A stretch of DNA of 64,000 bases from Actinoplanes campanulatus. GTDB taxonomy: Bacteria > Actinomycetota > Actinomycetes > Mycobacteriales > Micromonosporaceae. The notes under the pieces were generated by a model. That model was given only the letters and a program-made list of their open reading frames with translations. It did not search any database and was not told where the DNA came from. The first letter of the stretch is position 1; each line of letters begins with the position of its first letter. The position numbers were made by a program, and so were the translations under genes. This document shows positions 26,985 to 34,417 of the stretch, one piece after another. The stretch is from contig NZ_BMPW01000009.1 of the NCBI RefSeq assembly GCF_014647795.1, positions 248,001 through 312,000 on the forward strand. Direction: 5' to 3'.

Positions 26985-28029
26985 GGATGATGGCCCCTTC
27001 CGTGTTGCGACGGGGATGGACCCGCCCCTCCATGAGCAGGCGGGCGGTGCTGACGATCGCGGAACGGCCGGTGCCCGGATCGATGACGACGTCGGCGAAA
27101 CCGGTCGGATGCTCCAGCCGGACGGCGCCGGCGGCCTCGGTGTGCGCCACGCTGCCGGGCATCGCCACGGCGGTGCCCACGGTGACGGCGGCGAGCACGC
27201 CGATCGAGGCATGGACGCGATGTGGGATGAACATGCGCGTGCTCAGCGTGCCACCGTCGGTCGGCGGCGAGATCAAACACATCTTGGGTACGGTCGTCGC
27301 GCTCACGTCACCGAGACCCATCAGCGTGCCGGCGAGCAGGCGCAGCTCCTCGACCCGGCGGCGCAGACGACCGTCCGCCTCCAGCTCGGCCGGAGTCTCC
27401 TCGCCGGTGACACCCAGTGACGTGGCGGTCATCAGAACCACCGGCATGCCGTTGTCGATCAGAGTGGCCGGGACGCCGTCCAGATCGTCGACGATCCGGC
27501 CGGTGGGCAACAGCCCCGGGGCGACCGAGCCGGCCGTGTCCCGGAACTCCACCTCGATGCGGGCCGCCGTGCCGGGCACGCCGCTGAGCGCGGTGTCCCC
27601 GGCGTACTCGACCCGGCCGCCGGGAGTGGGGACCGAGACCACGGCCAGGGCGCCGGTGTTGACCATGCGGACGCGTACCGGGGTGACGTCGCCGGAGGCC
27701 GCCACCAGGCCGCGCTCGACGGCGAACGGGCCGACCCCGGCCAGGATGTTCCCGCACGGCTGCTCCGCGCTGACCCGCGGCTGATCCACCTGCACCTGGA
27801 GGAACAGGTAGTCGACATCGGCCTCCGGATCGTCCGAGGCGCTGACCACGGCGACCTTGCTGGTCAGCGGGTGGCCGCCGCCGATGCCGTCGATCTGCCG
27901 CGGATCCGGTGAGCCCATCACGGACAGCAGCAGGGTGTCCCGCTCGCTCTCGTCCTCGGGCAGATCCTCCCGCAGGAAATACGCCCCCTTGGACGTGCCC
28001 CCGCGCATGATCACGACCGGGATGCTCAT
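26977..28029 (-). CDS. galD: 4-oxalomesaconate tautomerase, PrpF family (GalD type)
   Basis: A 350-residue PrpF-fold isomerase. The family start motif MRGGTSKGAYF (residues 8-18) and the Cys/Asn loop SAEQPCGNILAGVGPFA are conserved. In Pseudomonas putida GalD converts the keto form of 4-oxalomesaconate to the enol form after gallate ring opening. PrpF homologues also act on aconitates, so the assignment rests on the neighbouring galB and galC-type genes. The ATG at 28029 overlaps the stop of a 23-codon micro-ORF by ATGA. Confidence 0.82.
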   Translation of the reverse strand: MSIPVVIMRGGTSKGAYFLREDLPEDESERDTLLLSVMGSPDPRQIDGIGGGHPLTSKVAVVSASDDPEADVDYLFLQVQVDQPRVSAEQPCGNILAGVGPFAVERGLVAASGDVTPVRVRMVNTGALAVVSVPTPGGRVEYAGDTALSGVPGTAARIEVEFRDTAGSVAPGLLPTGRIVDDLDGVPATLIDNGMPVVLMTATSLGVTGEETPAELEADGRLRRRVEELRLLAGTLMGLGDVSATTVPKMCLISPPTDGGTLSTRMFIPHRVHASIGVLAAVTVGTAVAMPGSVAHTEAAGAVRLEHPTGFADVVIDPGTGRSAIVSTARLLMEGRVHPRRNTEGAIIHG

Positions 28030-28159
28030 GGCTGTTCCCCCACTCGGGAGTCAAGAGCGCAGTCACGACGAGCCATAAGCTCCCTCCGGTCGCTCATGGC
28101 TGTTCCCCCACTCGGGAGTCAAAAGCGCAGTCACGACGAGCCATAAGCTCCCTCCGGTC
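28024..28159. repeat. 68-bp tandem duplication carrying two coupled micro-ORFs
   Basis: Two copies (28024-28091 and 28092-28159) identical except for one base, followed by an 11-base partial third copy at the galC end. On the minus strand each copy encodes a 23-residue ORF (28094-28165 and 28026-28097) starting MSDRRELMARRDCA and ending DSRVGEQP, with a good GGAGGGAG in the middle. galC, micro-ORF, micro-ORF and galD are linked by three successive ATGA overlaps, so the unit of duplication is exactly one 72-base ORF minus its 4-base overlap. Confidence 0.85.
28026..28097 (-). CDS. 23-residue linker micro-ORF, copy A
   Basis: It starts MSDRRELMARRDCA, then L, then DSRVGEQP. Start and stop both overlap neighbours by ATGA (copy B upstream, galD downstream). 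An internal GGAGG can also start a 16-residue form at 28076. It is probably a translational coupling relay; whether the peptide itself matters is unknown. Confidence 0.5.
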   Translation of the reverse strand: MSDRRELMARRDCALDSRVGEQP

Positions 28160-28165
28160 GCTCAT
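28094..28165 (-). CDS. 23-residue linker micro-ORF, copy B
   Basis: As copy A but with Phe for Leu at residue 15, the only coding difference. Its ATG overlaps the stop codon of the galC-type gene (ATGA) and its stop overlaps copy A. Only one base separates the copies, so duplication was recent or is kept by selection. Confidence 0.5.
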   Translation of the reverse strand: MSDRRELMARRDCAFDSRVGEQP

Positions 28166-28851
28166 GGCTCGTCCACGTAGACGACGCCGAGCTCCGCCAG
28201 CAGCGGCCGCAGGTTGTACATGTCCAGGCCCAGCTCACCCGCGGCGAGCCGGGCTCGCTTGGCTTGCTCGCTCGCGACCCGCGCCCGCGCCGCCGCCAGG
28301 ACCGCGGCCGCCCGCTCGCGCGGGATCACCACGACACCGTCGTCGTCGGCGACGATCGCGTCACCGGGACCGACGACCTGGCCGCCCACCACGATCGGCA
28401 CGTTCACCGACCCCGGGCTGGCCTTCACCGTGCCCTGCGTGCTGACCGCCCGCGACCACACCGGGAAACCCATCTCCCGCAGCTCGGCCACATCGCGTAC
28501 CCCGGCGTCCAGGACCACGCCGATCGCGCCCCGGGCCCGCAGCGAGGTGGCCAGCAGGTCGCCCAGCATCCCGTCGGTCGACGGAGAGGTGGTCGTGACG
28601 ACCACGACGTCACCGGGCCGCACCTGCTCCACGGCCGCGTGGATCATCAGGTTGTCGCCGGGATGGCAGGAGACGGTCACCGCGCTGCCGGCGATCCGGG
28701 CGCCGGCCTGGATCGGCCGCAGATCGGGGGAGACCGCGCCGCGCCGGCCGTCCGCCTCGTGCGCCGTGGACGCGCCGGCCTCCGCGAGGCCCTTCAAAAC
28801 CTCTTCGGAGACCCTTTTCCCGGTACGGACGACGACGTGCCGGGCCATCAT
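28162..28851 (-). CDS. galC: RraA-family aldolase, 4-carboxy-4-hydroxy-2-oxoadipate type (GalC)
   Basis: A 229-residue RraA/HMG-aldolase-fold protein. The conserved G-x-x-x-D and metal-site region are visible (MIHAAVEQVRPGDVVVVTTT, GDLLATSLRARGAIGVVLDAGVRD, with the Arg-Asp pair VRDVAEL). In gallate and protocatechuate 4,5-cleavage pathways this enzyme splits CHA to pyruvate and oxaloacetate. The ATG at 28851 overlaps the galB-type stop (ATGA). RraA homologues also include unrelated regulators, so function is inferred from the operon. Confidence 0.82.
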   Translation of the reverse strand: MMARHVVVRTGKRVSEEVLKGLAEAGASTAHEADGRRGAVSPDLRPIQAGARIAGSAVTVSCHPGDNLMIHAAVEQVRPGDVVVVTTTSPSTDGMLGDLLATSLRARGAIGVVLDAGVRDVAELREMGFPVWSRAVSTQGTVKASPGSVNVPIVVGGQVVGPGDAIVADDDGVVVIPRERAAAVLAAARARVASEQAKRARLAAGELGLDMYNLRPLLAELGVVYVDEP

Positions 28852-29573
28852 GACAACTCCCGGGTGACCTGCGGGTAGAGCCGCATGTAGGCCTCGGCGT
28901 AGGTGTCGTTGGGCAGTCCCAGGTTCGGCCCGGAGTTGCGCGACGCCTGGAGACCGCGCCGGCTGCCCAGCTCGGTGTAGTAGGTGTGCAGGTGCTTCTG
29001 CGCGGCCAGGATCCGCATGGCCTCGCGCTTGGTCTCCCACACCGCGGTGATGTCGAGCAGCACGTTCGGGAGGAAGCCGCACTGCTCCGGCTGGTGCGGC
29101 TCGAAGCTGAACACCGGCGGCGCCCCGATGACCTCGCCCGGCCCCTCGACGCCCGGCGCCTGCGCCAGGATCCGGGCCTTGAGCGCGATGGCGTGCGCGA
29201 ACGCGTGGTCGCCGTTGTACGGGTCGGCCGCCGCGTGGGTCAGCACGACCGACGGCTGCACCTCCCGGTACAGGTCGATCAGCCCCTGGAGCAGCCGCGG
29301 CGTCTCGACGAGGGGGTAGTCGTCGGCGTCGAAGAACCGGATCTCCGCGCCCAGCACCTTCGCGGCCTGCTCGGCCTCGGCCCGGCGGTGGTCCTTGACC
29401 TGCTGCAACGTGTAGCCCTTGCGCCAGAGCGAGGCCGACTCGCCGCGTTCGCCGAAGCTCATGCAGCCGATCACCACACGCTGACCGCGGGACGCCGCCA
29501 GGGCGATCGCCCCGCCCGCACGCCAGACGAAATCGCCGGGGTGGGCGGTGAGTACCAGGGTCGAATCGGTCAT
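28848..29573 (-). CDS. galB: 4-oxalomesaconate hydratase, PIG-L family (GalB type)
   Basis: A 241-residue LmbE/PIG-L-fold protein. The zinc motif normally written AHPDD reads AHPGD here, followed by FVWRAGGAIALAASRG, CMSFGERGESASLW and HAAADPYNGDH. In P. putida the PIG-L protein GalB is a zinc-dependent 4-oxalomesaconate hydratase, unlike LigJ. Absence of sugar-nucleotide genes nearby and the galC/galD context argue against a deacetylase role. It starts at ATG 29573 (GGGAAG upstream) as the first gene of the operon; two GntR operators lie in its promoter region. Confidence 0.82.
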   Translation of the reverse strand: MTDSTLVLTAHPGDFVWRAGGAIALAASRGQRVVIGCMSFGERGESASLWRKGYTLQQVKDHRRAEAEQAAKVLGAEIRFFDADDYPLVETPRLLQGLIDLYREVQPSVVLTHAAADPYNGDHAFAHAIALKARILAQAPGVEGPGEVIGAPPVFSFEPHQPEQCGFLPNVLLDITAVWETKREAMRILAAQKHLHTYYTELGSRRGLQASRNSGPNLGLPNDTYAEAYMRLYPQVTRELS

Positions 29574-29601
29574 CGCGTCTTCCCATCCGATTACCAACAA
29601 C

Positions 29602-29613
29602 ATTGTCAACAAT
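29602..29613. promoter_or_regulatory. GntR-type operator at the gal operon promoter
   Basis: ATTGTcaACAAT, perfect, 29 bases upstream of the galB-type start codon. Confidence 0.65.
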
Positions 29614-29682
29614 CCGCGCGACGGAGAGTGCCCGGAGGCGCGGCTACCCGACCGAGCCTAAGCCAACGATCTCGGCGAAACA

Positions 29683-29694
29683 ATTGTTGACAAT
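29683..29694. promoter_or_regulatory. GntR-type operator in the galB/GntR no. 2 intergenic region
   Basis: ATTGTtgACAAT, perfect, 81 bases from the site at 29602 and 72 bases before the GTG of the second GntR gene. The spacing and orientation copy the layout at 25142/25217. Confidence 0.65.
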
Positions 29695-29766
29695 CCTGTC
29701 GCCGGGTTGGAACACTCGCCGTCAATCGTCGCCGGTCGCGTTCGTCGTTGGTCCGAGGAGGTATGC

Positions 29767-30420
29767 GTGCCCGCAGCCCCGGTCGTCGCCGCCGTGCGGG
29801 ACGCGGTGCGTGAGGGCATCCTCCAGGGCGAGTTCACCCCGGGGGAGCGCCTCGTGGAGACCGACCTGATGAGCCGCTTCGGTGCCACCCGGTTCGCGGT
29901 CCGCGCCGCTCTGGCCGAACTCTGCGCCGAAGAACTGATCGAGGTGTCCCCCCGCCGTGGCGCCCGGGTCCGCAAGGTCCCCACCCACGAGGCCGTCGAG
30001 GTCACCGAGATCCGCATGGTGGTGGGCGGCCTGATCGCGGCCCGCGCCGCCGAACGGATCACCGATCAGCAGGCCGCGGAATTGGCCGAGGCCGCCGCCC
30101 TGCTGCGGCGGGCCGCCGAGACCGGCGCCCAGCGGCGCTACCGTGACCTGGAACAGCACCTGCACGACCTGATCCGCCGGATCGCCGCCCACCGCACCGC
30201 CGACACGGTCACCGAGACACTGCGCGGCCGGCTCCTGCGGCACCAGTTCATCCTGTCCCTGCTACCCACCCGCCCCGAGGCGTCCCTGGACCGGCACGAG
30301 CGCATCATCACCGCGATCCTCGACCGTGACCCGGAGGCGGCCGAGGCCGCCATGCGAGCCCAGATCGCCGCCACGATCACGGCTCTCCGGTCCATGCGGC
30401 ACCTGGAGCCCCTCCCGTGA
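29767..30420 (+). CDS. GntR-family regulator (FCD type) no. 2
   Basis: A 217-residue FadR-subfamily regulator with winged helix (AVRDAVREGILQGEFTPGERL, VETDLMSRFGATRFAVRAAL) and FCD domain (DLEQHLHDLIRRI, HERIITAILDRDPEAAEAAM). It shares long identical segments with the GntR at 25304, so the two are paralogues. The GTG at 29767 follows GAGGAGG by 5 bases, a much better start than the TTG at 29707. It faces away from the gal operon and likely binds the same ATTGTcaACAAT sites. Confidence 0.88.
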   Translation: MPAAPVVAAVRDAVREGILQGEFTPGERLVETDLMSRFGATRFAVRAALAELCAEELIEVSPRRGARVRKVPTHEAVEVTEIRMVVGGLIAARAAERITDQQAAELAEAAALLRRAAETGAQRRYRDLEQHLHDLIRRIAAHRTADTVTETLRGRLLRHQFILSLLPTRPEASLDRHERIITAILDRDPEAAEAAMRAQIAATITALRSMRHLEPLP

Positions 30421-30505
30421 CTGTCGACGTGGGCCCGGCGGGTCTGTCCATGAGGAAGACTGTCGACGCCGCCCAGCGGCCCGTTGAGTTTTCGGAGGTC
30501 CTTCC

Positions 30506-31285
30506 ATGACGGGAACCGTCATCGCCGTCCTCGGCCTGGGCGAGGCGGGTGGTCTCATCGCGGCCGGCCTGGTCGCCGCGGGCGCCCCCGTCCAGGGCTA
30601 CGACCCGAAGGTTCCGCCCCCGGCCGGGGTGCGGGCCGCCGGCAGTGACGCCGAGGCGTGCGCCGGGGCGTCGATCGTGCTCAGTGTCAACAGCGCCGCC
30701 GACGCGGCGGACGCCCTGCGTGACTCGCTGCCGTCGCTGGCTCCCGGCACCATCTGGGCCGATCTCAACACCGCGACACCCGGCCTCAAGGAGACGCTCG
30801 CGGCGCTCGGCGGCCAGACGGTACGGGTGGTCGACGTCGCCCTGATGTCCCCGGTGCCCGGCCGTGGACTGCACACCCCGATGACCGCCAGTGGCCCGGC
30901 CGCCGCCGAGTTCGCCACAGTGCTCGGTGGATACGGCGCCACGGTGACCGTGCTGGACGGCCCGGTCGGTGCGGCCGCCACCCGCAAACTGCTGCGCAGC
31001 GTCTTCTACAAGGGCATGGCCGCCGCCGTCACCGAGGCGCTGGCCGCCGCCCGGGCCGCGGGTCTGGAGGAGTGGCTGCGCGGCAACATCCGCGACGAGC
31101 TGATCCGCGGCAACGCCGACACATTGGACCGCCTGGTCGACGGCTCCGTCAAACACGCCGTACGCCGCCGCGAGGAGATGGCCGCCGCCACCGAACTGCT
31201 CGAGGACCTAGGCGTGCCGCCCCGCATCGCCCCCGCCGCCCGCGACATCCTCGCCGACCTGGCCGAACACCGGCAACCCACCTGA
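30506..31285 (+). CDS. NAD(P)-binding 6-phosphogluconate dehydrogenase-like protein (DUF1932)
   Basis: A 259-residue beta-hydroxyacid dehydrogenase-like protein. The N-terminal Rossmann fold has GLGEAGGLIAAGL (residues 9-21) and VLSVNSAADA; the C-terminal helical DUF1932 domain includes the catalytic-type Lys (RSVFYKGMAAAV). GGAGG lies 8 bases before the ATG. It follows the second GntR by 85 bases. DUF1932 proteins are often found with aromatic-acid or oxo-dicarboxylate catabolism; here it might reduce or oxidise an intermediate of the gal pathway, but the standard gallate route does not need it. Confidence 0.75.
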   Translation: MTGTVIAVLGLGEAGGLIAAGLVAAGAPVQGYDPKVPPPAGVRAAGSDAEACAGASIVLSVNSAADAADALRDSLPSLAPGTIWADLNTATPGLKETLAALGGQTVRVVDVALMSPVPGRGLHTPMTASGPAAAEFATVLGGYGATVTVLDGPVGAAATRKLLRSVFYKGMAAAVTEALAAARAAGLEEWLRGNIRDELIRGNADTLDRLVDGSVKHAVRRREEMAAATELLEDLGVPPRIAPAARDILADLAEHRQPT

Positions 31286-31336
31286 CCCGCTGTTCTCCCG
31301 CCGGATACCGGGGCCCGGATTCGCCCTCGACCACCC

Positions 31337-31362
31337 GGCAGGGCAGGCCCGCCTGCCCTGCC
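31337..31362 (+). terminator. Hairpin terminator after the dehydrogenase-like gene
   Basis: A perfect 11-bp stem (31337-31347 with 31352-31362) and a CCCG loop, 52 bases after the stop codon, with no T-tract. Confidence 0.6.
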
Positions 31363-31944
31363 CTGCCGGGGCGATCCGTCCTGCCGGCCAGGCGCCCGGG
31401 CTGCCCGCTCCGAGCCGCAGCGCCGGCCGCTGTTGGTGGGTGGTCGCGGTCGCTCGCGTGCGGTGGGCGCACACGGTGGCGATGTCGTGGTCGCCCACCT
31501 GGCCGATGGCCGTGGTGGCCGCACACGCGGCGTCTTGCGTGTGCACCCGCCCGGCCGGAAGCCGAACGTGTACGCCCGCCGGGGGCGGCACAGGCGGGAG
31601 CGGGCAGCGAGATCGCGCCTACCGGGCGGAGCGGAGCGGATAGGGCGGGACGAGGACACGCGTACCGGAGAAGGGCCGGAAGCGAAACGCGGACCTCGGC
31701 CACAGAGGGCCTACGGTGGCGCGTCACGGCCTGGACCGCGGGCCTTCGGGTCGCGTCACGTGCGGATGTCATGGCGCGCGAACGACCGTGACCGGCTCCC
31801 GCGTGACCGAGGCGTCGTGAGCCGGCGGCCACCCGCTCAAGCCCGGTGGGCGCGGCACGGTCTGTACCACGCACGGGCCTCGCGGTGCGCCAGGGAGCGT
31901 TCGGAATGTGTTTGCGAACCGTCCGCCCCGTACCGGAGAAGGGG
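31363..31944. other. Long gene-free region
   Basis: Nearly 600 bases with only overlapping shadow-like frames on both strands. No recognisable domain, ribosome binding site or promoter stands out. The DNA is rich in G/C hairpins and the words gcgtgtgcac/gtgtacgc recur (31530-31575). A decayed gene or a structured RNA is possible, but I cannot support either. Confidence 0.4.
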
Positions 31945-33000
31945 TTATTGACCTTGAACCAGGGTTTCGGCGGCCATCTCCAGGAGCGCGTCGGGGGAGG
32001 CCGGGCCCGAGGGGATCGGGGTCGGATCCAGGCAGCGATCGAGCAGGAGCTCGACCAGGGCGGCGCGGTGCACGATCTCGTCCGCGTCGATGGCGCCGGG
32101 GAGGATCCGGATCTCCACGGTGTCGCGCAGGGGAGGGGTGTCGGTCAGCACCTGCGTCAGGTTCACATCATAGAATTTCGTGATCTGCCCGGTTTGGGCC
32201 GCCTGGCGTAGCTCGGTGATCGTCGGGGCTCCGGCAACGGCGTCCACCAGCGGCGCGGGCAGCGGGGCCAGACGGCGGCAGGCCGGATTGGTGGCCAGCA
32301 GCGTCCGCAACGGCTCCCGCCAGTGGGCGAACAACCGGATCAGATTGGCCAGGGCGGGCGCCTCCCGGAACGGGCCACCGTCGACGTGCAGGTGCACGGC
32401 CGCCTCGTGCGGGACCGTGAAACCGAGCCCCCGGGCGACCCCGAGCAGGAACGACAGCTCCGTGTGATGGCCCGCCGACAGCGGTGGGGTGATGATCTCG
32501 CAGGGGCGTTCCCGTTCGCCGCCGGCGGGGGAGGCCAGGGCGATCGTGGCGCCGGCCGCGTCGTTGAGGCGGTAGATGTCGCCGTGCCGTTCGACCGTGG
32601 TGCCCCACAGTTCGGCCGCCGGCTCCAGCACCCGGGGCAGGGTGGTCCCCGCATCGCAGCGGGCGGAGAGCAGGCGCAGCAGCCGGGTGTCGTCGGTCAG
32701 CACCCGGAACCAGCCTGGGATGGCGGGCGCCCGGGGGTCGAGCCCGCGCATCAGGGTGATGTCGTCGACCAGCGTGCACAGCGGCGTTCCGTCCGGCCGG
32801 CGCACCTCGAAACCCTGGGTGAGGTGCAGGAACCGTCCCAGGCCGGGAACCAGGGACGGCTCGCTGTCGTGGTGCCACACCGGCCGGACGCTGCCTCCGC
32901 AGCGTCCGGCCAGGTCCAGCGCGAGCGTGCGCCGGCTGACCCCGGGTGGGGCCATCAGCTCGATCTCGAAGCCGATGCGCCGGCGCAGCTCCGGGATCAC
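31945..33000 (-). CDS. Amidoligase-family (COOH-NH2 ligase) protein
   Basis: A 351-residue protein of the amidoligase family, predicted relatives of glutamine synthetase and gamma-glutamylcysteine ligase. Conserved segments are RRIGFEIELMAPPG near the start (metal/ATP Glu residues), CEIITPPLS, the strand AAVHLHVDGGPF and DTVEIRILPGAI. These enzymes are predicted to form amide bonds on peptides or proteins; no substrate is known for most. The GTG at 33000 overlaps the stop of the upstream membrane protein by GTGA, so it is co-translated with a sigma factor and a triple-repeat protein. Cytoplasmic, no signal peptide. Confidence 0.78.
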   Translation of the reverse strand: MIPELRRRIGFEIELMAPPGVSRRTLALDLAGRCGGSVRPVWHHDSEPSLVPGLGRFLHLTQGFEVRRPDGTPLCTLVDDITLMRGLDPRAPAIPGWFRVLTDDTRLLRLLSARCDAGTTLPRVLEPAAELWGTTVERHGDIYRLNDAAGATIALASPAGGERERPCEIITPPLSAGHHTELSFLLGVARGLGFTVPHEAAVHLHVDGGPFREAPALANLIRLFAHWREPLRTLLATNPACRRLAPLPAPLVDAVAGAPTITELRQAAQTGQITKFYDVNLTQVLTDTPPLRDTVEIRILPGAIDADEIVHRAALVELLLDRCLDPTPIPSGPASPDALLEMAAETLVQGQ

Positions 33001-33800
33001 GGCTTGATCGGGAGGGTCTCGCCGGCCTCCAGGCGACGGCCCGCTTCGACCTTCACGGCGTACGTGTCATTGCTGTCCATCTTCCACAGCTTGGCCAGTT
33101 TCGCGGCGTCCTCACCGTCGTAACCGGCCTCCCAGAAGATCGTGGCGAGCTTCGACTTACGCGCTTCCTCGAGCTGCTTCGGGTCCGGCTTGATCGGCAG
33201 GGTCTCGCCGGCCAGCAGTCGCTTGCCGCCCTCGATCTTGGCCTGGTACGGGTCGTCGAGCTTCCACAGCCTGGCGAGCTTGACGGCGTCGTCCCAGTCG
33301 TACCCCCCGTTGAAGAACGCCTCCGAGTTGCGACCGTCCTCGGTCTGCCCCGGAACGCCCTCGGTGTTCGGCTTCGGCTGGACCGGCAGGGTCTCCCCGG
33401 CCAGCAGTTTCCGCCCGGCGAGCAGCTTGATGTCGCCCGCCTGGGTGTCGGTCATGTTCCAGAGCTTGGCCAGCTCCAGAGCGTTGGTGTAACCGAACCC
33501 GGCCTCGAAGTAGGCGTCGAAAGCCTGGTCGTCGGTGTACGACGGGGTGGCGCTCGGTGCGGCGACCTCGATGACGGGGCCGGACGGTGCCGCCTCGCCG
33601 GGCAGGAACCCCGGCATCTGGGTGATGCCCGCGATCAGGCCGGCGCTGAGCGCCACCCCGCCCGCGGCCTGCGCCGAGCGGCGGCGCCACTTGTGCTTAC
33701 GGGCCAGTTCTTCGACGCGGGCGTAGACCGCGGCGGGATCCGGCGTCTGGTTCTCGTGGGTGATGAAGGCTTCCCGCAGCCGGTCTCCGTGCTCGGTCAC
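32997..33800 (-). CDS. Membrane protein with three extracytoplasmic repeats, sigma-factor partner
   Basis: A 267-residue protein I do not recognise as a named family. The cytoplasmic N-terminus (residues 1-43, charged, HKWRRR at its end) is followed by one hydrophobic helix (about 45-65) and a Pro/Ser-rich linker. Three repeats occupy 91-142, 157-205 and 214-267. Each reads approximately F-x-x-G-Y-x-x-x-x-A-x-x-L-A-x-L-W-x-x-D and ends G-x-x-LLAGETLPIKP. The order sigma gene, then membrane protein, with GTGA overlap, is that of an anti-sigma or sensor. The GTG start has GAGGAGAGG 3 bases upstream. Confidence 0.65.
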   Translation of the reverse strand: MTEHGDRLREAFITHENQTPDPAAVYARVEELARKHKWRRRSAQAAGGVALSAGLIAGITQMPGFLPGEAAPSGPVIEVAAPSATPSYTDDQAFDAYFEAGFGYTNALELAKLWNMTDTQAGDIKLLAGRKLLAGETLPVQPKPNTEGVPGQTEDGRNSEAFFNGGYDWDDAVKLARLWKLDDPYQAKIEGGKRLLAGETLPIKPDPKQLEEARKSKLATIFWEAGYDGEDAAKLAKLWKMDSNDTYAVKVEAGRRLEAGETLPIKP

Positions 33801-34315
33801 GACCTCTCCTCGGCAGGTACTCGCAAGTCCGACTCCTTGTCGAGCCGGAGGGTTCTCAGTGCCCTCGACGCGTGGCTGCGCACCGTGGCTGCCGTGCATC
33901 CGAGCAGGTCGGCGATCGCGTCGTCGTCCAGCTGCTCGTAGTAGCGCAGCACCAGCACGGCCCGTTGCTTGCGGCCCAGCGCGGCGAGCCGGTGCCACAG
34001 CGCGTCGGCCTCGACCACGCCGTCCGCGTGGTCGCGCACACCGCCGCGCGCGTCGTCCAGCTCGATCAGGCGCTCGCCGGCCGCGTGGACGTGCCGGACC
34101 GCCCAGCTGCGCCGCCAGGACAGGTACTCGTTGAGCACCATGCGCCGGACATACGCCTCCGGGGAGTCGGCGTCGCTGATGCGCCGCCATCGGGTCTGGG
34201 CCCGCGCCAGCACCTCCTGAACGACGTCCTGCGCGAGATCACGGTCGCCGGTGAGGACGACCGCGTAGCGCAGAAGACTGGGCAGGCGGGCCAACGCGAA
34301 CTGCTCGAAGGTCAC
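33797..34315 (-). CDS. ECF RNA polymerase sigma factor, SigE-like subfamily
   Basis: A 172-residue ECF sigma factor. Region 2 includes FALARLPSLLRYAVVLTGDRDLAQDVVQEVL and PEAYVRRMVLNEYLSWRR; region 4 includes LGRKQRAVLVLRYYEQLDDDAIADLLGC and the recognition helix TAATVRSHASRALRTLR. Members of this SANT/SigE-like group pair with small membrane proteins instead of classical zinc anti-sigmas. It is the first gene of a three-gene coupled operon (sigma, repeat protein, amidoligase). Confidence 0.88.
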   Translation of the reverse strand: MTFEQFALARLPSLLRYAVVLTGDRDLAQDVVQEVLARAQTRWRRISDADSPEAYVRRMVLNEYLSWRRSWAVRHVHAAGERLIELDDARGGVRDHADGVVEADALWHRLAALGRKQRAVLVLRYYEQLDDDAIADLLGCTAATVRSHASRALRTLRLDKESDLRVPAEERS

Positions 34316-34417
34316 AACCTCATCGACGCACCCCGGGGCCGATCTGTGCAGTCGAACGCCGAATTATTTTTCCGGCCCGGGTAGATAGGCGGTCTGCTAA
34401 GCAGCTAGCCTGCCTAC

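Noticed and set aside
28162-28851. The RraA-family protein as ribonuclease activity regulator
   Set aside because: Operon position with OMA hydratase and tautomerase homologues favours the aldolase branch of the fold.
28848-29573. The PIG-L protein as an N-acetylglucosaminyl deacetylase (mycothiol MshB or Mca type)
   Set aside because: The neighbours are gal-type aldolase and tautomerase genes with coupled translation, and the GalB hydratases share this fold and the FVWRAGGAIA segment.
31440-31951. Short plus-strand frames in the 31-kb gap as genes
   Set aside because: Several overlapping frames on both strands are open simultaneously; none has a start signal or protein-like pattern.
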